A DNA stretch of 64,000 bases. It comes from Micromonospora sp. WMMD1120. GTDB lineage: Bacteria; Actinomycetota; Actinomycetes; Mycobacteriales; Micromonosporaceae. Positions within the stretch are counted from its first letter, which is position 1. Every line of letters starts with the position of its first letter. Of this stretch, positions 24,941-33,332 are shown piece after piece. A program made the position numbers and the translations under genes. The notes under the pieces are model-generated. The model had not been told where the DNA came from. It searched no databases and was given only the letters and a program-made list of their open reading frames with translations. The stretch lies in NCBI RefSeq assembly GCF_029626235.1, contig NZ_JARUBO010000005.1:5800001-5864000 (forward strand). Reading direction: 5' to 3'.

Positions 24941-26088
24941 TGCGGCACGCCCGCGACGGTGAAGAACGCCCGTGCGCGGGCGGCGGCCAGGTCCGCGTCG
25001 GGCAGCAGGCCGGCCGCGTCGGCCAGGGTGAGCAGGGTCGCCAGGTGCGCCGGGGACCGGCCGGACTGTGCGCCACCGACCATGGTGAAGTGCTCCTGCC
25101 GCCCGGCCAGCCAGGCCAGGAACACGATGCCCGTCTTGTAGTGCCAGGTCGGGGCCGCGAACAGGTGCCGGGCCAGCGGCACCGTCGGCGCGAAGACCTC
25201 GTCGTACGCCGTCAGGTCGCCCCGGTCCAGCGCGGCCAGCGCGGCGGCGGCGGCCGGGGCGATGGCCGCGAACACCCCGAGCAGCGCGTCCGAGTGGCCC
25301 ACCTCGTCGCCCCGGATCAGCTCCGGGTAGTGGAAGTCGTCACCGGTGTAGAGCCGCACCCCGGCCGGCAGCCGACGGCGCAGCGCGACCTCCCGGTCGG
25401 CGTCCAGCAGCGACACCTTGATGCCGTCCACCGTCGACTGGTGCGCCTTGATCAGCTCGACCACCGTGTCGGCGGCCACATCCAGGTCGACGGCTCCCCA
25501 GTAGCCGGTCAACGCCGGATCGAACATCGGGCCCAGCCAGTGCAGCACCACCGGCTCGTCGGCTTCGGTCAGCAGCTCGTCGTACACCCGCAGGTAGTCC
25601 TCGGGGCCGCGGGCGGCGGCGGCCAGGTGCCGGCTGCACATCAGCACCGGCCGGGCGCCGGCCGCGCGGACGTCGGCCAACTGTTCGGTGTACGCGGCGG
25701 TGACGGCCGCCAGGGTGGCCGGACCGGGTGGGAGCTGGTCGGTGCCGACCCCCGCGACGATCCGACCGCCCACCGCGCGGGCCTCGGCGGCGCTGCGCCG
25801 GATCAGCTCCCGGGTGGCCGGGTAGTCCAACCCCATCCCCCGCTGGGCGGTGTCCATCGCCTCGGCCACCCCGAGCCCGTACGACCAGAGGTGTCGCCGG
25901 AAGGCGAGGGTGGTGTCCCAGTCCACCACCGCCGCAGCGCCCGGCACGTTCTCGGCGGTCGGGTCGGCGACCACGTGCGCGGCGGCGTACGCGATCCGGC
26001 CGGTCGCCGGCGCGGCCGGACGGGCGAAGCCTCCGCCGCCGGTGAGCCGGTGCCGCCGCCCGCCGGGCAGCACCACCTCCGCCGTCAC
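24937..26088 (-). CDS. DUF993 / dihydrodipicolinate synthase-like family protein
   Basis: 383 residues from GTG 26088. The core resembles the DHDPS/aldolase TIM barrel family: RIVAGVGTDQLPPGP, ARPVLMCSRHLAAAARGPEDYLRVYDEL, VVLHWLGPMFDPALTGYWG and GIKVSLLDADREVALRRRLP, where the lysine of GIKVSL occupies the position expected for a Schiff-base lysine. Members are annotated DUF993 and often sit beside Gfo/Idh dehydrogenases. An aldolase or lyase step on a keto-sugar acid is a reasonable inference; no substrate is known. It overlaps both neighbours by four bases. Confidence 0.8.
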   Translation of the reverse strand: MTAEVVLPGGRRHRLTGGGGFARPAAPATGRIAYAAAHVVADPTAENVPGAAAVVDWDTTLAFRRHLWSYGLGVAEAMDTAQRGMGLDYPATRELIRRSAAEARAVGGRIVAGVGTDQLPPGPATLAAVTAAYTEQLADVRAAGARPVLMCSRHLAAAARGPEDYLRVYDELLTEADEPVVLHWLGPMFDPALTGYWGAVDLDVAADTVVELIKAHQSTVDGIKVSLLDADREVALRRRLPAGVRLYTGDDFHYPELIRGDEVGHSDALLGVFAAIAPAAAAALAALDRGDLTAYDEVFAPTVPLARHLFAAPTWHYKTGIVFLAWLAGRQEHFTMVGGAQSGRSPAHLATLLTLADAAGLLPDADLAAARARAFFTVAGVPQ

Positions 26089-27236
26089 GGGCGCAGCTCC
26101 GGCACCTCGACGCGAACGCCCTCGCGGGCCGCGCGCAGCCCCAGCTCGGCGAGCTGCACACCGCGCGCGCCGGCCAGGAAGTCCCACCGGAACGGCGCGC
26201 CGGCGACGACGTGCCGCAGGTACGCCTCCCACTGCACCTTGAAGCCGTTGTCGAACTCCTCGTTGTCGGGCACGTCGACCCACTGCGCCCGGAAATCCTC
26301 GGTGACCGGCAGGTCCGGGTTCCACACCGGCTTCGGGGTCACCGCCCGGTGCTGCACCCGGCAGTTGCGCAGGCCGGCGACCGCGCTGCCCTCGGTGCCG
26401 TCGACCTGGAACTCCACCAGCTCGTCACGGTGGACCCGGACCGTCCAGGACGAGTTGATCTGCGCGATCACCCCGCCCGCCAGTTCGAAGATCGCGTACG
26501 CGGCGTCGTCGGCGGTGGCCGGGTAGGTGTGCCCGGCCTCGTCGACCCGCTCCGGCACGTGGGTGGCGGTCACGCAGGACACCGCCCGGACCGGACCGAA
26601 CAACTCCTCCAGCACGTAGTGCCAGTGCGGGAACATGTCCACGACGATGCCGCCGCCGTCCTCGGCCCGGTAGTTCCACGACGGTCGCTGGGCGGGCTGC
26701 CAGTCGCCCTCGAAGACCCAGTAGCCGAACTCGCCCCGGATCGAGATGATCCGGCCGAAGAAGCCGCCGTCGACGAGGCGCTTGAGCTTGCGCAGGCCGG
26801 GCAGGAAGAGCTTGTCCTGCACCACCCCGGTGCGGACGCCGGCCGCGTCGGCGGCGCGGGCCAGGTCCAACGCGGCGGCGGTGTCCTCGGCGAGGGGCTT
26901 CTCGGTGTAGATGTGCTTGCCGGCCTCGATGGCCCGCCGGATCGCCTTCTCCCGCTGCTGGGTGACCTGGGCGTCGAAGTAGACCTCGACGTCGTCGCGG
27001 GCCAGCGCCGAGGTCAGGTCGGTCGTCCAGTCGGTCAGCCCGTGCCGCCCGGCGATCTCGCGGAGCTTCGTCTCGTTGCGCCCGACCAGCACCGGCTCCG
27101 GCCAGATGGTGGTGCCGTCGGCCAGCGGCACACCGCCGGATTCGCGGATCGCCAGCAGCGAGCGGACCAGGTGCTGCCGGTAGCCCATCCTCCCGGTCAC
27201 GCCGTTGACGATGATGCCGATCGACCTGCGGGTCAT
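26085..27236 (-). CDS. Gfo/Idh/MocA family NAD(P)-dependent oxidoreductase
   Basis: 383 residues. The N-terminal Rossmann fold begins SIGIIVNGVTGRMGYRQHLV, an atypical nucleotide loop with VNGVTGRMG instead of the usual GxGxxG. The family signature is AGKHIYTEKPLAEDTAAAL, with the EKP lysine. The C-terminal domain has WNYRAEDGGGIVVDMFPHWHYVLEELFG, whose D and H residues take the catalytic positions. It would oxidise a hydroxyl of a sugar or cyclitol, or reduce the ketone. It is 38 bases downstream of the importer ATPase, in the same operon. Confidence 0.9.
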   Translation of the reverse strand: MTRRSIGIIVNGVTGRMGYRQHLVRSLLAIRESGGVPLADGTTIWPEPVLVGRNETKLREIAGRHGLTDWTTDLTSALARDDVEVYFDAQVTQQREKAIRRAIEAGKHIYTEKPLAEDTAAALDLARAADAAGVRTGVVQDKLFLPGLRKLKRLVDGGFFGRIISIRGEFGYWVFEGDWQPAQRPSWNYRAEDGGGIVVDMFPHWHYVLEELFGPVRAVSCVTATHVPERVDEAGHTYPATADDAAYAIFELAGGVIAQINSSWTVRVHRDELVEFQVDGTEGSAVAGLRNCRVQHRAVTPKPVWNPDLPVTEDFRAQWVDVPDNEEFDNGFKVQWEAYLRHVVAGAPFRWDFLAGARGVQLAELGLRAAREGVRVEVPELRP

Positions 27237-27274
27237 GGTGTTCCTTCCGTCGTGCTGGTCGTGCCGATCCGCGC

Positions 27275-28069
27275 TCAGTGGTTGGCGGCCGCGCTGCCGA
27301 GCAACCCACGCAGGTCGGTGGCGAGCCGGTCGAAGCGGGGGTCCGACATCACCCGCGCGTAGTCGCGGTGTGCCGGCAACTCGACCGGGAAGGTGCCGAT
27401 GATCCGGCCGGGACGGGCGCTCATCACCACGACCCGGGTGCCGAGGAAGACCGCCTCGGCGATGGAGTGCGTCACCAGCACCACGGTGGTGCCGGTCTCC
27501 CGCCAGATCCGGTGCAGTTCGGCGTTCATCTGCTCGCGGGTCAGCGCGTCCAGGGCGCCGAACGGCTCGTCCATGAGCAGCACCGGTGGCGAGTGCAGCA
27601 GCGCGCGGCAGAGCGCCACCCGCTGCTGCATGCCGCCGGACAACTCGTGCGGCAACGCCTTCTCGAAGCCGGTCAGCCCGGTCATCGCGATCAGCTCGTC
27701 CGCCCGGCGGGCCGCCTGCGCCCGGTCCATGCCACGCATCTCGGCCTGGAGCAGGATGTTGGCCCGCGCGCCGCGCCACTCGAGCAGCGCGGCCTTCTGG
27801 AAGACGAAGCCGATGTCCTTCTGCGGGCCGCGCACCGGGCGGCGCAGCAGCGAGACGTCCCCGGTCGTCGGCTTCACCAGACCCGCGACGATCTTGAGTA
27901 GGGTGGACTTGCCGCAGCCGGACGGGCCGACGATCGAGACGAACTCGCCGGGCTCGATGTCCAGCGACACGTCGTCGAGCGCCGTGGTCTGCGACCGGCG
28001 GGTGGTGAAGCGTACTGTCACGCCGGACATTCCGATGGCGGTGCCGGTGGCGGCCGGCGCGGCGGTCAC
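27275..28069 (-). CDS. ABC transporter ATP-binding protein (NitT/TauT type)
   Basis: 264 residues. Motifs are Walker A VGPSGCGKSTLLK, Q-loop FVFQKAALLEWRGA, signature LSGGMQQRVALCRALL, Walker B VLLMDEPFGALDALT and switch VTHSIAEAVFLGTRV. The LEWRGARANILL and SARPGRIIGTFPVELP segments are typical of the nitrate/sulfonate/taurine importer subfamily. It powers the permease encoded at 29102 with the binding protein encoded at 28074. It starts at GTG 28069, four bases after the binding-protein stop. Confidence 0.93.
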   Translation of the reverse strand: MTAAPAATGTAIGMSGVTVRFTTRRSQTTALDDVSLDIEPGEFVSIVGPSGCGKSTLLKIVAGLVKPTTGDVSLLRRPVRGPQKDIGFVFQKAALLEWRGARANILLQAEMRGMDRAQAARRADELIAMTGLTGFEKALPHELSGGMQQRVALCRALLHSPPVLLMDEPFGALDALTREQMNAELHRIWRETGTTVVLVTHSIAEAVFLGTRVVVMSARPGRIIGTFPVELPAHRDYARVMSDPRFDRLATDLRGLLGSAAANH

Positions 28070-28073
28070 CGGG

Positions 28074-29078
28074 TCACCCCTGCGCCGCGTACGAGGAGTC
28101 CCAGTACGCGTTGGGCGCGCCCGGGTCCTTCAGCTCCGCGTAGCGGGACATCAGGTCGATGGTCTCGGTCCACTGGGCCTCGGTGTTCACCCCGGGCGGG
28201 CCGTCGCCGCCGAGCAGCGGCAGGTTGAGGGTGAGCTGCTTGGTGAGGACCTCGGGCGCGGGCTCGTTCTCGGCGAGGGCGGCCATCGCGCTCACCGCGC
28301 CCGCCGGGTCGCGGGCGGCGTCGGCCCACGACTTCTGGGTGGCCCGGACGAACTTGCGGGCCACCTCCGGATCCTTCTGCAGGGTCTGGGTGTTGGCGAT
28401 CAGGCCGGTGCCGAGCAGGTTCATCCCGTAGTCGGCGAAGAGCAGCACGTCGACCTTCTTGCCGGTCTTGCTCTCGATGGTCGGCGCCTGGTCGTGGAAG
28501 AAGCCCATGATGGCGTCGACCCTGCCCTCGGCCAGGGCCGCGATCTTGCCGGCGGCGTCGACGTTGACGACCTTGACGTCGTCCTTCTTCAGGCCGTTCT
28601 TCTCCAGCCAGGCCGGAAATGTCGCGTAGAGGGCGTCGCCCGGGGTGCCGCCGACGGTCTTGCCCTTGAGGTCCGCCGGGGTCTTGATGTTCTTCTCGGT
28701 GAAGAACTCCACCGAGGACGGGCCCTTCTCCAGGTACGCGCCGAGGCTGCGCACCGGCATCCCGCTGGCCACCGACTTGAGCAGCACCGGGCTGTCCGCC
28801 CAGCCGAAGTCGGTCTGCTTCTGGGCGACCTGCTTGACGGTGTTGCCCGAACCGTTGCCGGGCAGGATCTTCAGCTCGATGCCCTCGGCGGAGTAGTAGC
28901 CCTTCTGTAGACCGTAGTAGAAGGGGGCGTGCTCACCGTAGGGCACCCAGTTGAGGGTGAGGGTCACCTGCTTCCTGCCGTCCGTGCCGGTCGGGCCGGC
29001 GGAGTCGTCAGCGCCGCAGCCGGTGGCGGCGAGGAGCAGGGCGGCGACGGCCAGGATGGTGGTGGCGGTGCGTTTCAT
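28074..29078 (-). CDS. ABC transporter substrate-binding lipoprotein (NMT1/THI5-like)
   Basis: 334 residues with a lipoprotein signal (LLLAATGCGADD; acylated C21). The mature part opens VTLTLNWVPYGEHAPFYYGL and KGYYSAEGIELKILPGNGSG, the signature of the NMT1/THI5-like family, whose best-known members bind pyrimidine precursors of thiamine, although many bind other organic solutes. FFHDQAPTIESKTGKKVDVL and LLGTGLIANTQTLQKDPEVA continue the family pattern. Lying in a sugar-oxidation operon, it more likely captures the operon substrate than a thiamine precursor, but both remain open. Confidence 0.9.
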   Translation of the reverse strand: MKRTATTILAVAALLLAATGCGADDSAGPTGTDGRKQVTLTLNWVPYGEHAPFYYGLQKGYYSAEGIELKILPGNGSGNTVKQVAQKQTDFGWADSPVLLKSVASGMPVRSLGAYLEKGPSSVEFFTEKNIKTPADLKGKTVGGTPGDALYATFPAWLEKNGLKKDDVKVVNVDAAGKIAALAEGRVDAIMGFFHDQAPTIESKTGKKVDVLLFADYGMNLLGTGLIANTQTLQKDPEVARKFVRATQKSWADAARDPAGAVSAMAALAENEPAPEVLTKQLTLNLPLLGGDGPPGVNTEAQWTETIDLMSRYAELKDPGAPNAYWDSSYAAQG

Positions 29079-29101
29079 CGGTGCCTCCGTGATGGGGTCG
29101 G

Positions 29102-30091
29102 TCAGGAGGTGGTGAGGGACACGCCGGCCCGACGGCTGGCGTGCCACGGGATGAGCAGCGCCTCGGCGATCTCGACGAGGACGAACAGGACGATGCCGAT
29201 GGCGGACATCAGGATCAGGTCGGCGAAGAGCAGCGGGGCGTCGAGGTTGCCGTTGGCCAGCAACAGGACGTAGCCGAGCCCTTCGCTGGCGCCGACGAAC
29301 TCGCCGACCACGGCGCCGACCACGGCGAGGGTGACGGCCACCTTGAGACCGGCCATCAGGTGCGGCAACGCGTTCGGAAAGCGGATCTTGCGGAAGGTGC
29401 GCCACCGGCCGGCGCCCATCGTGGCGGCGAGGTCGAGCAGCTCCGGGTCGGTGGAGCGCAGCCCGGCCACGCCGGAGATGACCACCGGGAAGAACGCGAT
29501 GAGCACCGCCAGGATGATCTTCGGGGTGAGGCCGAGGCCGAACCAGACCACCAGCAGCGGCGCGATGGCGATCTTCGGGATGACCTGTGCGAACAGGACG
29601 ATCGGATAGAGCGCCTTGTCCAGCGTGCGGGAGTAGGCGATGGCGACGGCGGTGGCCAGCCCCAGCGCGGCGGCCAGCACGAACCCGAGCACCGTCTCGT
29701 AGAGGGTGACCAGCGTGTGCCGGGCCAGCTCGGACCACTGCCCGGTCATTGTCTCCCCGACCTGGCCGGGCGTCGGCACCAGGTAGTTCGGCACGTACTC
29801 CCGGGCGGCCACGAACCACCAGACAGCGAAGACCGCCGCCAGCACCAGGCCCGGACGCCAGAGCGAGTCGGCGAAGGCCACTGCCCGGCGACCGAGGGTG
29901 GGTCGGGGCGGGCGGCCACCGCCACCGGACGGCGGAACGGCCACACCGGACGGATACGGGCCGCCGACGCGAGGCGACGCCTCGGCCGATCCGGGCGACG
30001 ATTCAGCCGTGGCGGCCGAGTCGGCTGCCTGATCGCCACCCGCCTGGTCGGCGGCGCGCCGGCCCGCCGTGTCCAAAGAGTTCTCGGTCAC
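29102..30091 (-). CDS. ABC transporter permease (NitT/TauT type)
   Basis: 329 residues. About 75 hydrophilic, probably disordered N-terminal residues precede six membrane spans, a longer leader than the usual 250-residue members. The EAA loop is LLDLAATMGAGRWRTFRKIRFPNALP. Other segments (VIPKIAIAPLLVVWFGLGLTPKIIL, VGEFVGASEGLGYVLLLANG) are diagnostic of the family. The start is GTG 30091 with a GAGGAGG ribosome binding site about seven bases upstream. It is the first gene of the operon running to 22981, and two LacI-type operators lie 57-111 bases upstream. Confidence 0.92.
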   Translation of the reverse strand: MTENSLDTAGRRAADQAGGDQAADSAATAESSPGSAEASPRVGGPYPSGVAVPPSGGGGRPPRPTLGRRAVAFADSLWRPGLVLAAVFAVWWFVAAREYVPNYLVPTPGQVGETMTGQWSELARHTLVTLYETVLGFVLAAALGLATAVAIAYSRTLDKALYPIVLFAQVIPKIAIAPLLVVWFGLGLTPKIILAVLIAFFPVVISGVAGLRSTDPELLDLAATMGAGRWRTFRKIRFPNALPHLMAGLKVAVTLAVVGAVVGEFVGASEGLGYVLLLANGNLDAPLLFADLILMSAIGIVLFVLVEIAEALLIPWHASRRAGVSLTTS

Positions 30092-30360
30092 GCGAAACCT
30101 CCTCGGGTCCGGCACGGCGCTCGCAAGCCGGGCCGGTCGGCGGATCAGGCAAACGCTTTCCTGGAGCGTAGGCGGCGCCCAGACGGCAGGCAAGGCCTTT
30201 CCTCGATCTATTCGTCGCCGGGCGTGGCGTCAGATGACGGGACTCCCGAGGTCAACTCGGCTTCCTGGAAACCGCGCCATTCCGGCCCCGAGGACACCCC
30301 GACTTCCCTGATCCCGAGTGGACCATGACCGGCACGGTCCGAAGAGGACCAGAGCCGGGA
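30092..30360. promoter_or_regulatory. control region of the importer operon with two LacI-type operators
   Basis: Two nearly identical 14-base palindromes, GGCAAACGCTTTCC at 30148-30161 and GGCAAGGCCTTTCC at 30189-30202, lie 41 bases apart, close to four helical turns, on the upstream side of the permease start. Both fit the pattern GG(M)AA(R)SSCTTTCC also found at 31095 and 15189. The remainder up to the cupin stop at 30361 shows no gene. Confidence 0.7.
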
Positions 30361-31077
30361 TCAGCCGGCCGCCGGATAGGTGTCGAGCAGGCCGCACATG
30401 CCCAGCCGACCGCGCTCGACCGGCGCGTCCACCGCGTAGACGCCCGCCGCGCCCAGGTATGCGGAATCGCCGCGCGCCAGGGCGTCCAGCTGCGCGCCGG
30501 TGTCGGCCGCGGCCCGACCCGCGCCGTCCGCCCAGCGCCGCCGCCACGCGGACAGCAGCGGCTGGCGCAGCGCCACCGCCGCGCTGTGGAACGCGGCCAG
30601 CGCCGCCGGACCGCCGGCCCGCAGCGCCTGGAAGCCGGTCACCGCGAGATCCCGTCGACGGTACGCCGTCCGCACGTCCGACCCCGGCGCTCCCCCGGCC
30701 GGCAGCGCCGCCGCCCGGGCGTACGCCTCGGGGTCGGCGAGCACCTCCGGCGGGAAGGTCAGCACCGCGTCGCCGGCCTCGGGCAGGCCGCTGTTCTGCA
30801 TGAGCACCACGATGGACAGGTCACCGCCGTTGACCAGGCGGTGCACGGTGCCCGGCTCGAACCACACCACGGCGCCCGGACGCAGCGGGGTCTCCCGGAA
30901 GCCGGCGGCGCCGAGCGTCTGCACCGCCCCCTCGCCACCGGTCACCACGTACCCCTCGGTGCAGCACAGGTGCACGTGCGGGGTGCCGCCGACCACGCCG
31001 TCCGGCGCCTCGGTGTCGTAGACGCGCAGCCGGGACACCCCCACGCCGCCGGGCAACACCGCGAAGCGATCGGACAC
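30361..31077 (-). CDS. cupin domain protein
   Basis: 238 residues. The N-terminal 110 residues form a cupin barrel: metal-binding motif 1 is GTPHVHLCCTEGYVVTGGEGAV (two His and a Glu), and motif 2 is LRPGAVVWFEPGTVHRLVNGG (His). The C-terminal half is alanine-rich helix without an assigned domain. It is likely a metal-dependent sugar isomerase or small-molecule binding protein acting with the catabolic island. Its start lies 18 bases from the operator at 31095-31108, opposite the lacI gene. Confidence 0.8.
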   Translation of the reverse strand: MSDRFAVLPGGVGVSRLRVYDTEAPDGVVGGTPHVHLCCTEGYVVTGGEGAVQTLGAAGFRETPLRPGAVVWFEPGTVHRLVNGGDLSIVVLMQNSGLPEAGDAVLTFPPEVLADPEAYARAAALPAGGAPGSDVRTAYRRRDLAVTGFQALRAGGPAALAAFHSAAVALRQPLLSAWRRRWADGAGRAAADTGAQLDALARGDSAYLGAAGVYAVDAPVERGRLGMCGLLDTYPAAG

Positions 31078-31094
31078 GGCCGGGCCTCCCTGCG

Positions 31095-31108
31095 GGAAAG
31101 GGCTTTCT
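31095..31108. promoter_or_regulatory. LacI-type operator between the cupin and lacI genes
   Basis: GGAAAGGGCTTTCT is a close relative of the two palindromes at 30148 and 30189. It sits in the 93-base gap between divergent cupin and lacI genes, positioned to control both and allow autoregulation. Confidence 0.7.
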
Positions 31109-31170
31109 CTGCGGTACCGTGACGCTAGCCGGCACGACGAAACGCCGTCAACAGACCGAGGGGGCGGGCT

Positions 31171-32238
31171 ATGGCGACCCTGTCCGATGTGGCCCGCCGC
31201 GCGGGCGTCTCACCCGCCACCGCCTCCCGGGTCATCAACGGCAGCAGCAAGCCGGTCACCGACGAGCTGCGCGAGCGGGTGCTCGCGGCCGTCGCCGAGT
31301 TGCAGTACGTGCCGAACGCCCACGCCCAACTGCTGGCCCGCTCGCACCGCAGCGCCGTCGGCGTGATCGTGCACGACGTCTCCGACCCCTACTTCGCCGA
31401 GATCACCCGAGGGCTGCAACGGGTCGCCACCGACCAGGGCCGGCTGCTGATGATCTGCAACAGCTACCGGGACCCGGACCGCGAGCTGGAGTACGTCGAG
31501 CTGCTGCGCGGCCACCAGGTGGCGGCGCTGATCCTGGCCGGCTCCGGCTACCACGACGAGGCGTTCACCAGGCAGCTCAACGAGAAGCTCGCCGCGTACG
31601 GGGCCACCGGTGGCCGGGTGGCGGTGATTGGCCGACACGAGCACTCCGGCGACGCGGTGATGCCGGACAACCGCACCGGCGGCTACCTCGCCGGGCGCGA
31701 GCTGTGCGGGCTGGGGCACCGGGCCATCGGGGTGGTAGCCGGCCCGCGCATCCTGACCACCACCACCGACCGGTTGGCCGGGCTCCGGCAGGCGCTCGCC
31801 GAGCAGGGTCGCGAGCTGCCCGAGCGACGCATCCGGTACGCGGAGTTCGACCGCGACGGCGGCGCGGAGGCGACCGCCCGACTGCTCGACGCCGACCCGG
31901 AGCTGACCGCGATCGTGGCGCTCAACGACTCGATGGCCATCGGCGCGCTGGCCACGTTGCGCACGCGGTCGCTCGCGGTGCCGGGGCAGGTCTCGGTGGT
32001 GGGCTTCGACGACATGCCGATCGCCCGGGACGTCACCCCGGCGCTGACCACGGTGCGGCTGCCGCTCGTCGAGATGGGCGTGCGGGCGATGTCGCTGGTG
32101 CTCGGCGCGGAGGCCCCGGTGCCCCGGGTCGAGGTGCTCCCCGCCGAGCTGGTCCGGCGCGACACCGCCGGGCCGGTAGCGCCCACCGCCCGTGCCGGCG
32201 CGACGCCACGCCCACGAAGGGGGAAGGCGACCGCGTGA
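31171..32238 (+). CDS. LacI family transcriptional regulator
   Basis: 355 residues. The N-terminal HTH is ATLSDVARRAGVSPATASRVINGSSKPV, followed by the hinge VPNAHAQLLARSHRSAVGVIV. The effector domain is of periplasmic sugar-binding type (VSVVGFDDMPIARDVTPALTTVRLP). It should bind the 14-bp GGAAAGSSCTTTCC-like palindromes at 30148, 30189, 31095 and probably 15123 and 15189, releasing them on binding a sugar-like inducer. It overlaps the following kinase gene by four bases (GTGA). Confidence 0.95.
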   Translation: MATLSDVARRAGVSPATASRVINGSSKPVTDELRERVLAAVAELQYVPNAHAQLLARSHRSAVGVIVHDVSDPYFAEITRGLQRVATDQGRLLMICNSYRDPDRELEYVELLRGHQVAALILAGSGYHDEAFTRQLNEKLAAYGATGGRVAVIGRHEHSGDAVMPDNRTGGYLAGRELCGLGHRAIGVVAGPRILTTTTDRLAGLRQALAEQGRELPERRIRYAEFDRDGGAEATARLLDADPELTAIVALNDSMAIGALATLRTRSLAVPGQVSVVGFDDMPIARDVTPALTTVRLPLVEMGVRAMSLVLGAEAPVPRVEVLPAELVRRDTAGPVAPTARAGATPRPRRGKATA

Positions 32239-33254
32239 TCGAAGCCAGTCCGACCCAACGGGACATCACCAGCGCCGACGTGCGCCGTCTGGTCCACACA
32301 TCGTTCGGGCCGCAGGTCCGGGTCCGCGACACCGGCGCACTGACCGGAGGTGGATTCGCCACCGTCTGGTGGGCGTTGCTCGACGACGGCCGCCGGGTGG
32401 TGGTGAAGGTCGCTCCCCCGGCCGGTACGCCACTGCTGCGCTACGAGCGCGGGCTCTGCGCGGCCGAGGCGGACTACTTCCGGCTCGTCGCCGAGCACGC
32501 GCCGCAGGTGCCGGTGCCGACGGTGCTGCGGCACGACGCCGACCCGGCGTACGGCGAATGGTTGGTCACCACGATGCTGCCCGGCCGGTCGCTGGCCGAC
32601 CTGGCCGGGACGGACGTCGCGCTCGACGACGCCCCGGCGCGGCACGACCTCGGGGCTGCCCTGGCCGTCTTGCACCGGATCACCGGCGAACGGTTCGGCT
32701 ACGACGGCGACCGGGCGGCCGGGTCGACCTGGCGGGCGGCGTTCACCGCGATGCTCGACGCGCTGCTCGCCGACGCGGCCGACTGGGACGTCCGGCTGCC
32801 CTTCCCGCCGGACCGTCTGCACGCGCTGGTGGATCGGCACGCCGACGTGCTGGACGAGGTGCGCCGCCCGGCGCTGCTGCACTTCGACTGCTGGGACGGC
32901 AACGTGCTGGCCGCGCCCGACTCCGACGGTCGGCTGCGGCTGTCCGGCCTGGTGGACGGTGAGCGGTTCCTCTACGGCGATCCGCTGCTGGATCTGGTCT
33001 CGCCGTTGCTGTTCCGCCGCGCCGAGGACGAGCCGGAGCATCCGTTGCTGCGCGGCTACCGCTCGGCGGCCGCCGAGCCGCTGCTGCTGGACGCCTCGGC
33101 CCGCCGCCGGTTGGGTCTGTACCGCCTGCACCTGTACCTGTTGATGACGGTGGAGATGCCGAGCCGTGGCATGACGGCGCGCAGCCACCCGGGGCGGCAC
33201 GCCCGGCTGGCGGAGCTGCTGGACCAGGAGCTCGCCGCGCTCGGCGCGGACTGA
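32235..33254 (+). CDS. APH / fructosamine-kinase-like phosphotransferase
   Basis: 339 residues from GTG 32235. The kinase-like fold shows GGFATVWWALLDDGRRVVVKVAPP (glycine loop and lysine) and the catalytic loop LLHFDCWDGNVLAAP, where HFD replaces the usual HGD. The metal-binding DxD region is replaced by LVDGERFLYGDPLLDL. Translational coupling with lacI suggests it phosphorylates a sugar or amine related to the island pathway rather than an antibiotic; this is inferred from position only. Confidence 0.82.
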   Translation: MIEASPTQRDITSADVRRLVHTSFGPQVRVRDTGALTGGGFATVWWALLDDGRRVVVKVAPPAGTPLLRYERGLCAAEADYFRLVAEHAPQVPVPTVLRHDADPAYGEWLVTTMLPGRSLADLAGTDVALDDAPARHDLGAALAVLHRITGERFGYDGDRAAGSTWRAAFTAMLDALLADAADWDVRLPFPPDRLHALVDRHADVLDEVRRPALLHFDCWDGNVLAAPDSDGRLRLSGLVDGERFLYGDPLLDLVSPLLFRRAEDEPEHPLLRGYRSAAAEPLLLDASARRRLGLYRLHLYLLMTVEMPSRGMTARSHPGRHARLAELLDQELAALGAD

Positions 33255-33332
33255 CGGCCGGCCCGGCCACCGTCTGGACGCACCCGGGGATAACCGATTG
33301 TCCGGGGTCCATACCGGGCTTAACCTCCCCGC

